Origin: CAYSPT01 sp964432985
Lineage (GTDB): Bacteria; Muiribacteriota; CAYSPT01
Direction: 5' to 3'
NCBI GenBank assembly: GCA_964432985.1
Contig: CAYSPT010000064.1
Coordinates: forward strand, 1 to 29,177
Length of the DNA: 29,177 nucleotides
This document shows, one piece after another, positions 14,413-23,700 of this stretch (positions within the stretch are counted from its first letter, which is position 1; each line of letters opens with the position of its first letter). The translations under genes and the position numbers were made by a program. The notes under the pieces were generated by a model. That model saw only the letters and a list, made by a program, of their open reading frames with translations, was not told the origin of the DNA and made no database searches.

Positions 14413-15222
14413 ATGGACGAAGAAAAAATACTTGAGAAAATTTGCCGGGCAGATGACCAGTCCGACGATACGTCCGGCAAAGAGGAACCCGCGTTTTCGG
14501 GAGAGATGGGAAAACAGCTGGTCTTCCTCTCTCCCGACAGGCTCAAGGCGGACATAATCTCTCCGTTTGAGATATTCAACATATTCCTGGTCGGTGGTAC
14601 CGCCGGGTTGTTCGTCTTTCTCATTATTAACCAGTTTTTCTACGATTTTTTAGAGACCGATATACCGTTTCTGCTGTTTTTGCTCCTGGTGGCGGTCTCC
14701 TGCGTCCTCATGGCCGGCGCCGTCAACCTGTCTAACAACACCGACATCTACTACCTGATCAATCGCACGACGAAGACCATCTACCTGCACCGGAAAATCC
14801 TGAACTACCAGGCGGTTACACCGGCGCTGCGGTTCAGCCAGATCCAGTGCGTAACCGTTTCCGCCTACCACTATGATAAGGAGTCCCATGAGTGGAGCTA
14901 CCATGTAGCGGTGGTTAAAGATGACGGGGGTTTGATGACAATCGCCGGCCCGTCGGACGATTTCGAAGAGTGCAACGATATCGCCGACAAGCTGGCCTGG
15001 TTCATGGGAGTGAAGAGCAGGGACGGGGAAGAGGAGAAATATGTCACCGCTGATGCCGCCGATCCATACCATTCCGGCAGTAAGGCAAGCCTTTCCCACT
15101 CCCAATTCTCACAGATTGACAAGTTCTTTCTGGGAATCGGGCTGATAATGCTCCTATTCGTGCTGGGTATTCTGTACCTGGTCTTCTTCCGGATGGAAAC
15201 CCTGGTGGGGATGTTCAGTTGA
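14413..15222 (+). CDS. Integral membrane protein, unknown
   Basis: 269 residues from ATG 14413 (in-frame ATG 14404 and GTG 14386 are alternatives; a run of Gs lies upstream). After a charged N-terminus there are two membrane helices (about 54-76 and 84-105). A soluble domain of some 120 residues follows (YLINRTTKTIYLHRKILNYQ; QIQCVTVSAYHYDKESHEWSY), which has a PH-like or DUF-type beta character. A last helix is near 236-262. I do not recognise the family. The short segment around its start (ggggatggtgactatggac) echoes sequence at 14348-14369 at the end of the sulfotransferase gene. Confidence 0.7.
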   Translation: MDEEKILEKICRADDQSDDTSGKEEPAFSGEMGKQLVFLSPDRLKADIISPFEIFNIFLVGGTAGLFVFLIINQFFYDFLETDIPFLLFLLLVAVSCVLMAGAVNLSNNTDIYYLINRTTKTIYLHRKILNYQAVTPALRFSQIQCVTVSAYHYDKESHEWSYHVAVVKDDGGLMTIAGPSDDFEECNDIADKLAWFMGVKSRDGEEEKYVTADAADPYHSGSKASLSHSQFSQIDKFFLGIGLIMLLFVLGILYLVFFRMETLVGMFS

Positions 15223-15282
15223 CTGTTCAGGCTTGCTCTTTTGCTACCCGCTCTTTGAGCCACATTTGCATGAGTGTCTGAT

Positions 15283-15382
15283 NNNNNNNNNNNNNNNNNN
15301 NNNNNNNNNNNNNNNNNNNNNNNNNNNNNNNNNNNNNNNNNNNNNNNNNNNNNNNNNNNNNNNNNNNNNNNNNNNNNNNNNN
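15283..15382. other. Scaffold gap (100 N), flanks do not overlap
   Basis: Unlike the first gap, the flanking bases show no shared k-mer, so an unknown length is missing. On the minus strand the left flank reads TLMQMWLKERVAKEQA and a stop (15227-15229). This resembles the C-terminus of a real protein and may be the end of a minus-strand gene lying in the gap. Apart from this and the promoter below, nothing is seen in 15223-15499. Confidence 0.85.
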
Positions 15383-15436
15383 TATCAAAATGAGACAGCT
15401 GTCAGGTGCAGATTGCAGAAACTGATGACAGAAATT

Positions 15437-15466
15437 TTGACGAAAATCGCTCCCTGATGCTATAGT
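15437..15466 (+). promoter_or_regulatory. Sigma-70-type promoter
   Basis: TTGACG (15437-15442), an 18-bp spacer and TATAGT (15461-15466), with an extended -10 TG one base upstream. The predicted start near 15473 gives a short leader with GGGAG (15488-15492) 7 nt before the ATG at 15500. Confidence 0.65.
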
Positions 15467-15499
15467 AGCGTTATAAGAATACATGGTGGGAGAAAAACA

Positions 15500-17410
15500 A
15501 TGGTCTTAAAACGAATAGCAGCAGGCAGAACGGGCTTTGTGGTTTTAGCAGCGGTGTTTGCCTGTCTTCTTCTTCATACGTATATAACCGGGATTCCGGC
15601 TGCGGAAGTTCCCTCGAACAGCGATATGATCCGGAAGGATAAACCGGCGACTGGACATGATCAGGATCCGGCCGTCAATGATGAATCATCTGTTGAAGGC
15701 ACCATCATAGAAACCGTTGAGCCAACCGCAGGTAGCCCAACCGAAGGGGCCCCTACTGTCACCAGCGAAACCGGCACCGCCATAGAAACAACCGCCCCAA
15801 CCGAAGGTGCCCCTGCCGAAGGTGCTCCAACCGAAGCTGAGCCAGCCGAAGTTAGCCCAACCGAAGGTGCCCCACCCGGCCCAGCCGTCGTAGCTCCCAG
15901 CCCGGACCAGGATCCGGATAGTTCATCACCGGTCACGTTTCCCACCACCGTTGTGCCGGCTGATGATCCGATGCATAAAGCGGTTCTGGAAATCCTCGAT
16001 CTGTACCGCAAAGGGTACAGCAGTCGTGATATCGACGGCCTGGTGGCTCTCAGCGTGCCGGGATCGGTGAGCTGTTCGCGCAAGGAGCTCGAGCAGCAGT
16101 TCAAAAGCGTGGAGAAAATCGGGATGTCGTTCAATGGCATCACGGTGGAGACAGGACCCCTGCCTTACCAGACGGTGAGGCATCACGCCCGGGCCCGGGT
16201 CCACGAAGATCTGGAGTACCTGTTTCCCAACGGCGACGTCTGGCGCCTGGAGTACTATCCGGTTTATTACATCATACACACGAAAGCCGGTTACCAGCTG
16301 GTGGAGCGCGCTGTGGAGCGCACTCCTCTTCAGGACGGTGACAAGGTGCGCTACATAAACGGTACCGACCGGGCTACCCGTACTCAGGATGGCTTCATGC
16401 ATTACCTGCGGGGGCTGCAGGCCAAAGAGCACCTCAAAAAGGCGGCGGAAGAATACGAGGCCCTGATAACGGCCGATGAGGACGATTACCTGGCGCTGGG
16501 CTGCCGCGGGCTGGTCAACTACCGGCTTGAGGAGTACGAGAAATCGGCGGCTGATTTTGAAAAAGCACTGTCCCTGGCGGAATCCAAGGATGATAAATCG
16601 TTTCTACTGGAAAAAGATCTTTACCTTTCGATGCTGCACCGGTACCTGGGTTTTGTTCTCCACCACACCATGGATTACACCGCCGCCAGCAAGCACCTGC
16701 GCCGGTCCTTACGTATGAATCCCGCGGTAACGGAGACCAGGTATATCCTGGGACTGACCTACATGGATGACGGCCAGGTGGACCGGGCCGAAGAACTGTT
16801 CGAGGATATAGTGGCGAAAACCCCTGAAGACACCTACGCCGCCGCCTGCCTGGGAGCGATCAAACAGTACCGCCGGGGGACGGACCTTATCGGCGTGGGA
16901 CAGTTCGAAGGGGCCATGTACGAGCTCGGCGGGGCCCTGGACACCTACCAGCGGTTCATGGCCGCCCGCCGCAAGTTCACCGAAGCCCTGGCTGGTCTGG
17001 CCGACATGAGCTACGACCGTGAGGATTTTGACCAGGCGATACAGTACCTTCATCAGGCCCTGTCAATGCTTCCCGATGACCCGGAAAACTGCGAGCTGTA
17101 CCTGCGTCTGGGGACCATGTATATGCGCAAGGAAGACTACTCCGAAGCGGCCCGGGTGTACAGCAGTTCCGTGGCCTGCAAGCAGGATTACTTCCCGTCG
17201 CTGTTCGGTTTGGCCGCCGCCCTTTTCAAGGCTGAGAGATACGAAGAAGCCATGGAGGCGTACAAGGCTTCTTTGAATCTGGCCCCCGACCCGGAGATGC
17301 AGAGAAAGGTACTGGAAGCCATCTACGGAATCCACGAACTCCTGGAAAAGCGTAAAGAGCAGGAAGAGGAAAAGCAAGAACAGCTAGGCCCCCTCCGCGA
17401 TAAGGAGTAA
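15500..17410 (+). CDS. Secreted or membrane-anchored TPR protein with NTF2-like domain
   Basis: 636 residues. An N-terminal signal peptide or anchor (TGFVVLAAVFACLLLHTYI, residues 11-29) is followed by an unstructured PTEGAP/PAEGAP repeat region (about 55-150). Next, about 152-280 resembles an NTF2/SnoaL-like domain (AVLEILDLYRKGYSSRDIDG ... YPVYYIIHTKAGYQLV). Several TPR units fill about 290-620, for example YDREDFDQAIQYLHQALSML and YSEAARVYSSSVACKQDYF. The C-terminus is charged. It is probably a periplasmic scaffold that counts on protein-protein contacts; the partner is unknown. It has its own promoter and a good ribosome site. treZ follows after 19 nt, so the two are likely co-transcribed. 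Confidence 0.82.
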   Translation: MVLKRIAAGRTGFVVLAAVFACLLLHTYITGIPAAEVPSNSDMIRKDKPATGHDQDPAVNDESSVEGTIIETVEPTAGSPTEGAPTVTSETGTAIETTAPTEGAPAEGAPTEAEPAEVSPTEGAPPGPAVVAPSPDQDPDSSSPVTFPTTVVPADDPMHKAVLEILDLYRKGYSSRDIDGLVALSVPGSVSCSRKELEQQFKSVEKIGMSFNGITVETGPLPYQTVRHHARARVHEDLEYLFPNGDVWRLEYYPVYYIIHTKAGYQLVERAVERTPLQDGDKVRYINGTDRATRTQDGFMHYLRGLQAKEHLKKAAEEYEALITADEDDYLALGCRGLVNYRLEEYEKSAADFEKALSLAESKDDKSFLLEKDLYLSMLHRYLGFVLHHTMDYTAASKHLRRSLRMNPAVTETRYILGLTYMDDGQVDRAEELFEDIVAKTPEDTYAAACLGAIKQYRRGTDLIGVGQFEGAMYELGGALDTYQRFMAARRKFTEALAGLADMSYDREDFDQAIQYLHQALSMLPDDPENCELYLRLGTMYMRKEDYSEAARVYSSSVACKQDYFPSLFGLAAALFKAERYEEAMEAYKASLNLAPDPEMQRKVLEAIYGIHELLEKRKEQEEEKQEQLGPLRDKE

Positions 17411-17429
17411 GGGATCAGAAGGGAAGCAC

Positions 17430-19310
17430 ATGATGAGTACGGAATTACCGGACCAGGGCACCCATTACCGGGATGACGGGACCTGCGAGTTTACCGTGTG
17501 GGCCACTGTGCCGAAAAAAGTTGAACTGAAACTGTATTCTCCCGAAGACCGGTTGGTTCCCATGGAGCGGGGTGATCGGGGATACTGGCGGGCGGTTGTT
17601 GACGACGTCGTTCCCGGCGCCCGGTACAAGTACCGGCTGAACGGTAAGCACGAGTGGCCCGACCCGGCTTCGAACTACCAGCCTGACGGTCCCCACGAGC
17701 CGTCGGCGGTGGTGGCCCACGACGCTTTTCAGTGGGAGGACACCGCCTGGCGCTCCATCCCGCTTCGAAAAATGGTCCAGTACGAACTTCACGTGGGAAC
17801 GTTTACTCACGAAGGGACGTTCGAAGCCATCATTCCCCGGCTCGATGAGCTGAAGGGAACCGGGATCAACACCCTCCAGCTCATGCCGGTGGCCCAGTTT
17901 CCCGGTGACCGCAACTGGGGTTACGACGGCACGTATCTGTACGGAGTGCAGAACTCCTACGGGGGTCCCGAAGGCCTGAAAAAGCTTGTCAACGCCTGCC
18001 ACCAGCGGGGGATGGCGGTTTTTCTGGACGTAGTCTACAACCACTTCGGTCCCGAAGGGTGCTACCTGGCCAAGTACGGGCGGTATTTCACGAAGAAGTT
18101 CAAAACATCGTGGGGCGAAGCGGTCAACTACAGCGGGTCCTACTGTGACCAGGTGCGGGAGTTCGTTATCCGCAACGTCCTGTACTGGTTCGACCGGTAC
18201 CACATCGATGGGCTCAGGCTGGACGCCATCCACGAGATCTGCGACATGGGGGCAAAGCACATCCTGGAGGAGATGGCGGCGCGGGTGGAGGCTTTTTCCC
18301 GGGAAAAGGGACGTAAGTTCTACCTGGTTGCGGAAAGCCCCTTGAACGACGTCAGGGTCATCCAGGAGCGCGACCGGGGGGGATTTGGCCTGGACGGGCA
18401 GTGGTCCGACGATTTTCACCACATCGTGCACACGCTGCTCACCGGCGAGGACAAAGGCTACTACAAGGATTACGGCCGGTTTGACCAGCTGCTGAAAGCC
18501 TATCGCGAAGGATTCATTTACTCGTGGCAGTACTCGGCGTTTCGGCACAAGCATTTTGGCAGCCGCTCGGCGGATGTGCCCGCGCACCGGTTCGTGGTGT
18601 GCTCCCAGAACCACGACCAGGCTGGCAACCGGATGCTCGGCGAACGGTTGTGCCAGCTGGTTTCCTTCGAGGCGGCCAAGCTGGCCGCCGGGGCCGTCAT
18701 GCTCTCACCCTTCGTGCCCATGCTTTTCATGGGGGAGGAGTACGCCGATCCGTCACCGTTTCTGTACTTCGTCAGCCACTCCGATGAGCACCTGATCAAT
18801 TCCGTCAGAAAAGGGCGCAGGAAAGAGTTCAAGAAGTTTAAATGGAAGAAGGACCCCCCCGATCCGCAGAGCCTGGACACCTTCAACGTCTCGAAACTGC
18901 AGTGGGAGAAACGCAGCGAAGGTAAACACGCGGTGATGCTCGATTTCTACCGGGAGCTGATCGCTTTGCGGAACACCATCCCCGCTTTGGGAAACCTGGA
19001 CAAGAACAGCCTGGACGTCCGGGAAGGCGAAGAGGAACGGACGCTGCTCCTCAGGCGGTGGCTGGCCGGCAACGAGGTTATCTGCCTGATGAATTTCAAT
19101 GACCGGCCGGTTCAGTGGACATCGCCGCTGCCGGAGGGGACGTGGGACAAACGGTTCGACTCGTCCGACACCAGGTGGATGGGTCCCGGTGCGCAGGCCC
19201 CGGAGACGGTGACCGAAAGCGCCGATGCACAAGGCAGCGGTGACGGATCAAAATGCACCGCCGGCGGTTCAATTACCCTGAACCCTCACAGTTTCGTGGT
19301 TTATAGCTGA
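17430..19310 (+). CDS. treZ: Malto-oligosyltrehalose trehalohydrolase
   Basis: 626 residues, GH13 family, EC 3.2.1.141. It should release trehalose from maltooligosyl-trehalose in the cytoplasm. An N-terminal beta-sandwich (FTVWATVPKKVELKLYS) is followed by VQYELHVGTFTHEGTF, NWGYDGTYLYG and DVVYNHFGPEG. The catalytic triad is D265 (GLRLDAIHEI), E302 (VAESPLND) and D396 (SQNHDQAGNRMLGERL), all in family motifs. The ESPLND sequence, instead of the usual ENDLND, is a small oddity. The C-terminal domain holds a low-complexity insertion (SADAQGSGDGSKCTAGGS) just before the last strand. The start is the first of two ATGs after AGAAGGGAAG. treY, which makes its substrate, is not in the window. The next gene starts one base after the stop. 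Confidence 0.93.
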   Translation: MMSTELPDQGTHYRDDGTCEFTVWATVPKKVELKLYSPEDRLVPMERGDRGYWRAVVDDVVPGARYKYRLNGKHEWPDPASNYQPDGPHEPSAVVAHDAFQWEDTAWRSIPLRKMVQYELHVGTFTHEGTFEAIIPRLDELKGTGINTLQLMPVAQFPGDRNWGYDGTYLYGVQNSYGGPEGLKKLVNACHQRGMAVFLDVVYNHFGPEGCYLAKYGRYFTKKFKTSWGEAVNYSGSYCDQVREFVIRNVLYWFDRYHIDGLRLDAIHEICDMGAKHILEEMAARVEAFSREKGRKFYLVAESPLNDVRVIQERDRGGFGLDGQWSDDFHHIVHTLLTGEDKGYYKDYGRFDQLLKAYREGFIYSWQYSAFRHKHFGSRSADVPAHRFVVCSQNHDQAGNRMLGERLCQLVSFEAAKLAAGAVMLSPFVPMLFMGEEYADPSPFLYFVSHSDEHLINSVRKGRRKEFKKFKWKKDPPDPQSLDTFNVSKLQWEKRSEGKHAVMLDFYRELIALRNTIPALGNLDKNSLDVREGEEERTLLLRRWLAGNEVICLMNFNDRPVQWTSPLPEGTWDKRFDSSDTRWMGPGAQAPETVTESADAQGSGDGSKCTAGGSITLNPHSFVVYS

Positions 19311-19311
19311 T

Positions 19312-20499
19312 ATGGATACCTTTATTTACATCTTATTGCCGTTGCTTGTTGCGGTTCCCGTGGTAATTACTCTGTATTGCATCAGGGTAACAATGAAAAC
19401 CAGCCGCCTGTCCAAAGAGAAAATCGCCAGGCTGACTGTGGATCTCAAGGCCGATCGCCAGGGGAGCACCCTGAGCGGTACGCATAATGACATGGAGTAT
19501 TCAATCACGCTTCGTGAGAAAGGGCGGAACACTCCTCCTTCGGTGGAAATCAACGTACCTTGCCGCTCACCCGGCGATATTAAGATTTCTCTCGAGGGAT
19601 CGTTCGACCGCCTGGCCAAAGGAATCGGGCTGTCATCCGAGGTGCAGACCGGGGACCGTTTCTTTGATGAGCAGTGTTATATCGTGGCTGAAAATCCCAA
19701 CTTTGCCCGGGCTTACCTGGGCAAGTCAGGAAACCGCCAGGCAGTCATGACAATTATGAAACGCAAACCCAGCTCCATTCAGATAGAGAAAACCGGCCTG
19801 AAAGTTATTTTTTCACGCTTTCGCTGGGAGAAAAAACTGGACACGCCGTTTGTCACCGAAATCCTGGATCAGCTTCAGACACTGGGCGGCGAATTCCCGG
19901 ACGTGGAGCAAACACTGTATTCCCGGGCTCATCTGCCCCGCACGGCGGCGGCAGGTAAGGATCTGGTTTCGAAGCTGATTACTTTCCCCCTCTTGTGCAT
20001 CATCCCCGGGTTTGTTCTCTGGTGGGTGGGCAGCAGGTTCTACACACCTGTCAGGTACACTGTTTACCTGGACGGCGGGAAAGTCGGCCTGTTGCTGGTG
20101 CTGTGCTATACGGGCTTGGCTTTCAATATTCTCAAGGGCCGGTCCTCCGCGCACCGGGAGATCATCCGCACGTTCATACTGTCCCTCATCGGATTCACGC
20201 TCCTGATGATAGGCCTCACGGCGGTAGGAAACGGCCTGCTCGACCAAAATCCGGCCACCGAACACATCGTGCTCATTTCCGGCAAGCACGTCAATACCGG
20301 CTCCAGGGGCGGGTCATCCTATTATGTGGAGTTGGACCATTGGGAGCGGGGAGAGCGTGGATTCGAAATCAGGGTGAAGAGCTCGTTTTACGGGACCGTT
20401 CCCCGGCGCGGTTTGATGAAACTCGATATTAAACCCGGTTTTCTGGGCTATGAGTGGATAAAACACTACGAAGTAACCTCGGCGCCACCAACGGATTGA
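19312..20499 (+). CDS. Four-helix membrane protein, unknown
   Basis: 395 residues, starting one base after the treZ stop, so translation is likely coupled. One membrane helix (3-24) precedes a soluble region of about 195 residues (SRLSKEKIARLTVDLKADRQ ... FDRLAKGIGLSSEVQTGDRF ... EILDQLQTLGGEF). Three more helices follow (about 221-243, 256-275, 283-308), then a C-terminal domain of about 85 residues with beta-strand character. No known family recognised. The proximity to treZ may be only operon hitch-hiking. Confidence 0.7.
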   Translation: MDTFIYILLPLLVAVPVVITLYCIRVTMKTSRLSKEKIARLTVDLKADRQGSTLSGTHNDMEYSITLREKGRNTPPSVEINVPCRSPGDIKISLEGSFDRLAKGIGLSSEVQTGDRFFDEQCYIVAENPNFARAYLGKSGNRQAVMTIMKRKPSSIQIEKTGLKVIFSRFRWEKKLDTPFVTEILDQLQTLGGEFPDVEQTLYSRAHLPRTAAAGKDLVSKLITFPLLCIIPGFVLWWVGSRFYTPVRYTVYLDGGKVGLLLVLCYTGLAFNILKGRSSAHREIIRTFILSLIGFTLLMIGLTAVGNGLLDQNPATEHIVLISGKHVNTGSRGGSSYYVELDHWERGERGFEIRVKSSFYGTVPRRGLMKLDIKPGFLGYEWIKHYEVTSAPPTD

Positions 20500-20500
20500 T

Positions 20501-20718
20501 GGGGTCAGGTCTTGAATTTTGACTTTTTGTCAACAAATTGTGAATAATTGTAATGGGCGAATGATATGGCTTGTATAGTAGTAAAGACCGTTATTGCCTC
20601 TTGTTTCATCGTATGAAAAACTAAGATGATCGATAATAATAAACGTAATTTAAGATGATCATAATGCCTTGAATTTAAACGGCTTTTCAGAGAAATGTCA
20701 AAATTCAAGACCTGACCC
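20501..20718. mobile_element. 218-bp MITE-like element with 22-bp inverted ends
   Basis: The left end starts GGGGTCAGGTCTTG at 20501; the right end (20697-20718) is its reverse complement over 22 bases, with only the last outside base changed. The interior is AT-rich, in contrast to its surroundings, and has no credible gene. The same core end occurs elsewhere in the window as single or direct copies. This fits a non-autonomous element mobilised by a Y1/IS200-like or RAYT transposase located elsewhere. It forms the leader of the histidine kinase gene, whose ribosome site (a run of six Gs, 20723-20728) begins right after the element. Confidence 0.8.
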
Positions 20719-20733
20719 TATTGGGGGGACACA

Positions 20734-23700
20734 ATGCTGAAGAAGACCAGCCTTAAGAAAAAGACACTGGCCGCCATGCTGACAGCCGTCAGCGATCACA
20801 TGAGCATGATGGACCGCGATCTGAACATCCTCTGGGCCAATGACACCGCCAAACGCCTGTTCGGCGATGACCTGGTGGGCCGCAAATGCTACGAAGCCTA
20901 CCACGGGCGGAACGATCCATGCGCCAACTGCTGTATCATGAACACCTTCGAAGGCGGCGATAAATGCCAGCACGAAACGCAGGTGGTGGACAAGGACGGC
21001 AACGTCCTTCACTACCACTGTTCCGCCAGCGTGGCCCTGAGGGATGAAAACGGACAGCCCACGGCGATCCTCGAGATCTCCCGCAACGTAACCGAGCAGA
21101 AACGGGCCATGGAACATTTGAAGCAAGCTGACAGGGCTCTTGCCCGCCGGCTGTTTCTGGAGGAGCTCATGTCCGCCGCTTCGGGCCGGTTTGTCGGCCT
21201 TTATGATATGGATGAAGCAATAGACGAGACGCTTCAAGACATCGGCACCGCCAGCGGAGCCAGCCGCTCCTACCTGTTTATCTTCAAGGCAAACGGGATC
21301 CTGATGGACAACACCCACGAGTGGTGCGCACCGGGAGTACCGCCTGAAAAGGACAACCTGCAGGACCTTCCCTCCTCCACACTTCCCTGGTGGATGAAAA
21401 CGCTCAAGCAAGAGCGGTTGATCCATATTACCGATGTGGATTCGCTTCCCGAAGAAGCGGTGGCTGAGCGAGAGATACTACAGGCCCAGAATATCAAGTC
21501 GCTTATCGTTATTCCGGTGGTTATCGGCGGGGAACTGAGCGGTTTCATCGGTTTTGACAATGTGGAGCGAAGCGGGATCTGGAATTACGAGGACATTTCG
21601 GTTCTCAAAATGGTGTCGGAGATCATTGGCCGCGCCCTTGAGTACAAGCGGGCCGAAGAGAGCCTCAAAGAATCCGAGGAGCGGTGGCGGTCCCTGGTTC
21701 AAAGCGCTCCCGAGACAGTAGTCACGCTCGACCGGAAGCATCGAATAAGTTTCATCAACCGGACGTTCCCCGGTATCACTCCCGAGCAGATACTGGGGAA
21801 AGACATCATCACGCTCATTCCCGATGAGTATCAGCCAGAAGCGCTCCGGAGCCTCGATCAGGTGTTTGCCACCGGTGATCCGGCCGTCTTCGAGTGCCCG
21901 GGAATGGCGGGAATCGACCCTTCATGGTACCAGTCGCGAATCGGCCCGATCTATAAAGATGGCCGGGTGGCGGCAGTTGTCGTGGTCTCCACCAATATCA
22001 CCGCGCGCAAGAAATTGGAAGAGGATCTTCAGCAGGATAACTACATGTTACAGCAAACGCTGTTCGGTCTCTCCGACGCCGCTTTCCTGCTGGACACCGA
22101 AAAGGTCACCATCCGGGACTGCAACAAAGCGGCCACGAAAGTCTTCGGTTACGGCCGTGAGGAGATGCTGGGACGAAACACGGCGTTTTTACACGTTGAC
22201 GATACGAGCCTTGGTGATTTTCGAAAGAATCTTTTCCCGGCCATCAAGAAAGACGGGTATCTCAGCGGTTTCGAGTTTACGATGAAGCGTAAGGACGGAT
22301 CCGTCTTCCCAAGCGAGCACGGGGTAATGCCTATCAACGGTATAGATGGAAAACGGATCGGCTGGGTGAGCGTGGTGCGCGATATCACCGACCGGAAACG
22401 GGTCAAGTCAAGCCTGGAGCGGCAGTTGTGGGAGCTTAACTTCCTTAACGAAACGGCCATCGAGTTTTCGTCTATCAATTCCATGGAACGATTGAAAAAC
22501 GTAATCTGCGAAAAACTCAAGGAGTTTACCGGGGCCATGCTTACGGGGATGTCCCTGTTCGACCCGGCGACGAACAGCCTTCATCCGGAGCATCTCCTGA
22601 GCAGCAGCGCCACGTTGAACACCATACATAAAATAGTGGGAAAGAAAATTAAAAACATGAAGTTTCCGGTTCCTCCCGAAATGCTCCGCAGGATGAAGGA
22701 GCAGCGGGTGGAACGCCTGGCGGGGCTCCATGAGCTGACCTTCGGTACCATGCCGAAACCGGTTAACATTCTGGTGGAGAAAACCCTGGGAATCGACGGG
22801 GTGTACGCCATATTGTATGCCGAAGGTGACAATGTGCTGGGAACGTCAATGTGCCTTCTTCCCCGTGGGCACGTTCCTCTCTCCCTGGAATCGTTGAAAA
22901 CCTTCGCGCACCTGGCCACCACCTACCTGCTTCGGATTCAGATGGAGGAGGAATTGTCCCGTTCCGAAGCCAAGTTCAAGGCCCTGTACAAGGCTATTCC
23001 CGTCCCCACCTTTACCTGGAGACGGTCCGGTGATGATTTCGAATTGATAGATTACAACGATGAAGCTATCCACTTTACCGGGGGGGAGATCAAAAATTTC
23101 GTCGGCCTGAAAGCCGGCGACATGTACCGGGACAGGCCTGATATTCAGGATGATCTCAAGCAGGTGTATGAAACCCGTGAGGCGATTGATCGCGACATGA
23201 CTTACCGCATGAAATCTTCCGGGGAAGACAGGTTGCTGTCGGTTAAATGCGCTTTTTCAGAACCGGACCTGGTTACGGTTCACTCCGAGGACATCACCGA
23301 CCGCACCAGGGCGGAGGAAGCCTTGCGTGAAAGCGAGGAGCAGTACCGGACCCTGTTCAAGAACACCCAGGAAGGTATCGTGGAAACCGGCTTAGACGGG
23401 ACTGTGTTGTCCATCAATGCCGCCGGTGCGGCCATGTTTGGCTTCGATAGCCCGGAAGAGGCCGTGGGTAAGCAAGCTGCGGACTTTTATGCCGATCCGG
23501 ATCAACGCCGGGAACTTCTGAGTGATCTGAAAGAATCCGGATATATCAAGAGCCGGGAAATGGTCATGAAAAAAAGCGACGGCAGCACGTGCTATTTTCT
23601 GGTCAACATCACTACCGAACATAACAGTACCGGCCGTATCCAGAGGATCATCTCGTTCTTCGCCGATATTACCGAACGAAAAATGGTGGAGCAGGCCATC

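Noticed and set aside
17445..18614. 389-aa minus-strand frame
   Set aside because: It is the antisense shadow of treZ; the plus strand has full GH13 motifs and the minus product shows no family features.
20505..20708. 67-aa minus-strand frame inside the MITE
   Set aside because: Ends in the inverted terminal repeats, no ribosome site, no recognisable domain.
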